From JAXDBV01 sp034678415 (GTDB taxonomy: Bacteria > Bacteroidota > Bacteroidia > Bacteroidales > VadinHA17): 16,627 nucleotides of DNA. Of the stretch, positions 15,121-16,627 are shown one piece after another. The position numbers were made by a program, and so were the translations under genes. The notes under the pieces were generated by a model that saw nothing but the letters and a program-made list of their open reading frames with translations, was not told the origin of the DNA and ran no database searches. The DNA lies in NCBI GenBank assembly GCA_034678415.1, contig JAXDBV010000357.1:1-16627 (forward strand), read 5' to 3'. Every line of letters starts with the position of its first letter. Positions within the stretch are counted from its first letter, which is position 1.

Positions 15121-16176
15121 TTTCACGGGGTGTTTCTTCCGGCTGCTTTCGATAGCTTTCTCAATGATGTAAATATTATTCACTGCCTCATAGGGTGTAA
15201 CGGCCGGTTCTGTTCCTCCGGTAAGGGCCATGTACAGGTTATCATAGAATGCCGGGTAACAGCCTGCCTCCGTCTCGAGGGCTCCCTGGAACGATCGGCC
15301 TTCCACCTCTGTATTCAGTAATCCCCACCACTCTTTGTCTTCCCTGCCCCACCGGGGGTCAGCGGATGGCAGCTTGCCGGCCTTCAGCGCTTCCTCCTGC
15401 GGATCGGTACCGTATTTCAGGAAGCTGCCCTGTGTGCCATGCACCATGAACCGCGGGCCCGGCTCACGCACCAGGTACGATGATTTCAGGATGACCTTGA
15501 GCCCTTCATAGTACATATGAATATCATAATAGTCATTCACCTTCCCTCCGTCTCGCTGTATTTTTATCTCCGCATACAGCTTGTCAGGCATCCCAAAGAG
15601 GACGAGTACCTGGTCCACCAGGTGCGAACCGAGGTTATAGAGGGTTCCCGTGCCCAGCTTGCCATCCTCCTTCCAGGTATCTGTCTGTATATAGTTTCTG
15701 TACCGGTCGAAGTGCGATTCGAACTCCACCACCCGTCCCAGCTTCTTCTGTTCAACCAGCTTTCGCACCGTGAGGAAATCGCCATCCCAGCGACGGTTCT
15801 GGAACACGGTGAGCAGCCTTCCTTTTCTGTGTGCCAGCCTCACCAGCCTTTTCGCCTCACGCACCGTCACGGTGAAGGGTTTCTCCACCACCACATGCTT
15901 ACGCGCGTTCAAGGCCTGACGGGCAAAATTATAATGGGTATGATCAGGCGTATTGACGATGATCAGCTCTATGTCCTTGTCATAGATCAGATCACTGAGG
16001 CTGCGGACGATGCTCGCATCGGGGAATAGCCCTGCCGACCGGCTGCCCGACCGTTCAAGCACTTTCACCACCCGGTAACGGGGATCCGACGCCAGCAACG
16101 GCCCGTGAAACACCTGGCCCGACATGCCATAGGCACAAAGACCCGTATTGATGATTCTTTCTGATGAATTTCCCAT
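15112..16176 (-). CDS. Gfo/Idh/MocA family oxidoreductase
   Basis: A 354-residue NAD(P)-dependent sugar or polyol dehydrogenase-like protein. The Rossmann N-terminal domain begins INTGLCAYGMSGQVFHGPLL (9-28), where the nucleotide loop GxxG is in the form YGMSG. It then shows NTPDHTHY (75-82), the family-defining EKPFTVT (98-104), QNRRWDGDF (126-134) and LYNLGSHLVDQ (179-189) with the probable catalytic H185. The NRRWDGDF and NLGSHLVDQ pattern places it near E. coli YdgJ and B. subtilis IolW (YvaA), a scyllo-inositol dehydrogenase, but the substrate cannot be read from sequence. No signal peptide is present, so it should be cytoplasmic, unlike some exported relatives. It is convergent with the DUF6807 lipoprotein gene and divergent from the DsrE-like gene. 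Its stop codon lies inside a 24-base tandem repeat. Confidence 0.92.
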   Translation of the reverse strand: MGNSSERIINTGLCAYGMSGQVFHGPLLASDPRYRVVKVLERSGSRSAGLFPDASIVRSLSDLIYDKDIELIIVNTPDHTHYNFARQALNARKHVVVEKPFTVTVREAKRLVRLAHRKGRLLTVFQNRRWDGDFLTVRKLVEQKKLGRVVEFESHFDRYRNYIQTDTWKEDGKLGTGTLYNLGSHLVDQVLVLFGMPDKLYAEIKIQRDGGKVNDYYDIHMYYEGLKVILKSSYLVREPGPRFMVHGTQGSFLKYGTDPQEEALKAGKLPSADPRWGREDKEWWGLLNTEVEGRSFQGALETEAGCYPAFYDNLYMALTGGTEPAVTPYEAVNNIYIIEKAIESSRKKHPVKIM

Positions 16177-16180
16177 GATT

Positions 16181-16188
16181 CAAATTTA
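16181..16188 (-). promoter_or_regulatory. TAAATTTG box immediately before the oxidoreductase start
   Basis: On the minus strand TAAATTTG matches TAnnTTTG and ends only 4 bases before the ATG. If it is used, transcription would begin at or next to the start codon, giving a leaderless or nearly leaderless message. No TTG lies at the right distance upstream, so it may be chance in AT-rich DNA. Confidence 0.3.
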
Positions 16189-16271
16189 CCTTAAAAAAAT
16201 ATTCTTTTATAATATTATCGTACATCATGCCGATCGCTTACCGATAAAGGATAGAGTTATTGTAATTTTAA

Positions 16272-16279
16272 TATTTTTG
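16272..16279 (+). promoter_or_regulatory. Candidate -7 box upstream of the DsrE-like gene
   Basis: TATTTTTG fits TAnnTTTG and ends 39 bases before the ATG at 16319. The only nearby TTG (16260-16262) is too close to serve as the -33 element. Confidence 0.3.
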
Positions 16280-16318
16280 TTTCCGGCAGGCGGTGTTTAC
16301 CACCAGCCTTAATGTTTC

Positions 16319-16627
16319 ATGAAAACCGGTATCATTATTGAAACGAACGAACCCGGGAAGGCCCGGAATGTCTTTCGCTTCGCGGTGACGGCAATGACAC
16401 TGGGTTACGAAGTGAAACTGTTTCTCATGGACGAGGCAGATAAAGGGCCTGTTCATCCTAAATACAGCCTTGATGAACACTTCAAGAACTTCATCCGGGT
16501 CGGAAGCGAAGCCCTTGCCTGTGACATCTGCCTGGCTTGCGGGCATCCTGAACATGCCGCATCATGCCACGTATCCACAATGACTGACTGCGTTGATCTC
16601 GTGCCCCGGGCTGACAAGTATGACACT
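16319..16627 (+). CDS. DsrE-family protein, N-terminal part (cut by window edge)
   Basis: The first 103 residues of a DsrE/DsrF/TusD-like protein, a small cytosolic fold used in sulfur transfer and related redox chemistry. The start MKTGIIIETNEPGKARNVFR (1-20) followed by FAVTAMTLGYEVKLFLM (21-37) is the usual first strand, helix and second strand. The family cysteine region is present as ACDICLACGH (67-76), with three cysteines in a C-x2-C-x2-C array (C68, C71, C74), plus C83 and C91 in STMTDCVDLV. Many relatives have ACGTCL with two cysteines, so the extra one is slightly unusual. The start is the only ATG in frame before the conserved block. No stop is reached before the window ends, though by family length only about 10-20 residues should be missing. 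Confidence 0.82.
   Translation, partial: MKTGIIIETNEPGKARNVFRFAVTAMTLGYEVKLFLMDEADKGPVHPKYSLDEHFKNFIRVGSEALACDICLACGHPEHAASCHVSTMTDCVDLVPRADKYDT

Noticed and set aside
1..16627. CRISPR array, defence island, prophage or transposon
   Set aside because: No regularly spaced repeats, transposase, integrase or terminal inverted repeats were seen; recQ and recG look like ordinary housekeeping repair genes here.

Overview
The window reads as a stretch of chromosome from an anaerobic Bacteroidota bacterium, most likely order Bacteroidales, with base composition near 50% GC. The evidence is the gene content and order: an RseC-like gene followed by an rnfBCDGEA operon, a small acidic DUF2795 protein and a DUF5063 protein of the kinds known from Bacteroidota, and several upstream regions carrying the Bacteroidota -7 promoter signature TAnnTTTG. 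I see no tRNA, rRNA, insertion sequence, phage gene or CRISPR array. No species assignment is attempted.

Left part (1-5796): the 5' end of guaB (IMP dehydrogenase) runs off the left edge on the minus strand. Divergent from it are recQ and a DUF5063 gene, both on the plus strand. A gene-free gap follows, ending in a strong hairpin terminator that also serves the convergent DUF2795 gene. Further minus-strand genes encode a PduO-type cobalamin adenosyltransferase, an ABC transporter ATPase of the MacB/LolD type, and a class I SAM methyltransferase.

Centre (5797-13438, all plus strand): recG is followed by a probable promoter and then a compact seven-gene run: rseC-like, rnfB, rnfC, rnfD, rnfG, rnfE, rnfA. 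Spacing is tight (0 to 12 bases, or overlaps of 8 and 4 bases). Together these encode the membrane Rnf complex, which moves electrons between reduced ferredoxin and NAD+ and couples this to Na+ or H+ transport. RnfB is the cluster-rich polyferredoxin form. The FMN-attachment threonines of RnfD and RnfG and the paired membrane cysteines of RnfA and RnfE are all present, so the complex looks intact.

Right part (13439-16627): a gap of about 310 bases, a DUF6807 (PmoA-like) lipoprotein, and a convergent Gfo/Idh/MocA oxidoreductase whose 3' end sits in a 24-base tandem duplication. The start of a DsrE-family gene runs off the right edge.

I did not find a convincing undescribed multi-gene system. 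The items most worth a second look are the cluster-rich RnfB, the C-terminal position of the RecQ zinc module, the very acidic DUF2795 gene with its stop codon built into a terminator, the DUF6807/oxidoreductase pair, and the tandem repeat at the oxidoreductase stop codon.
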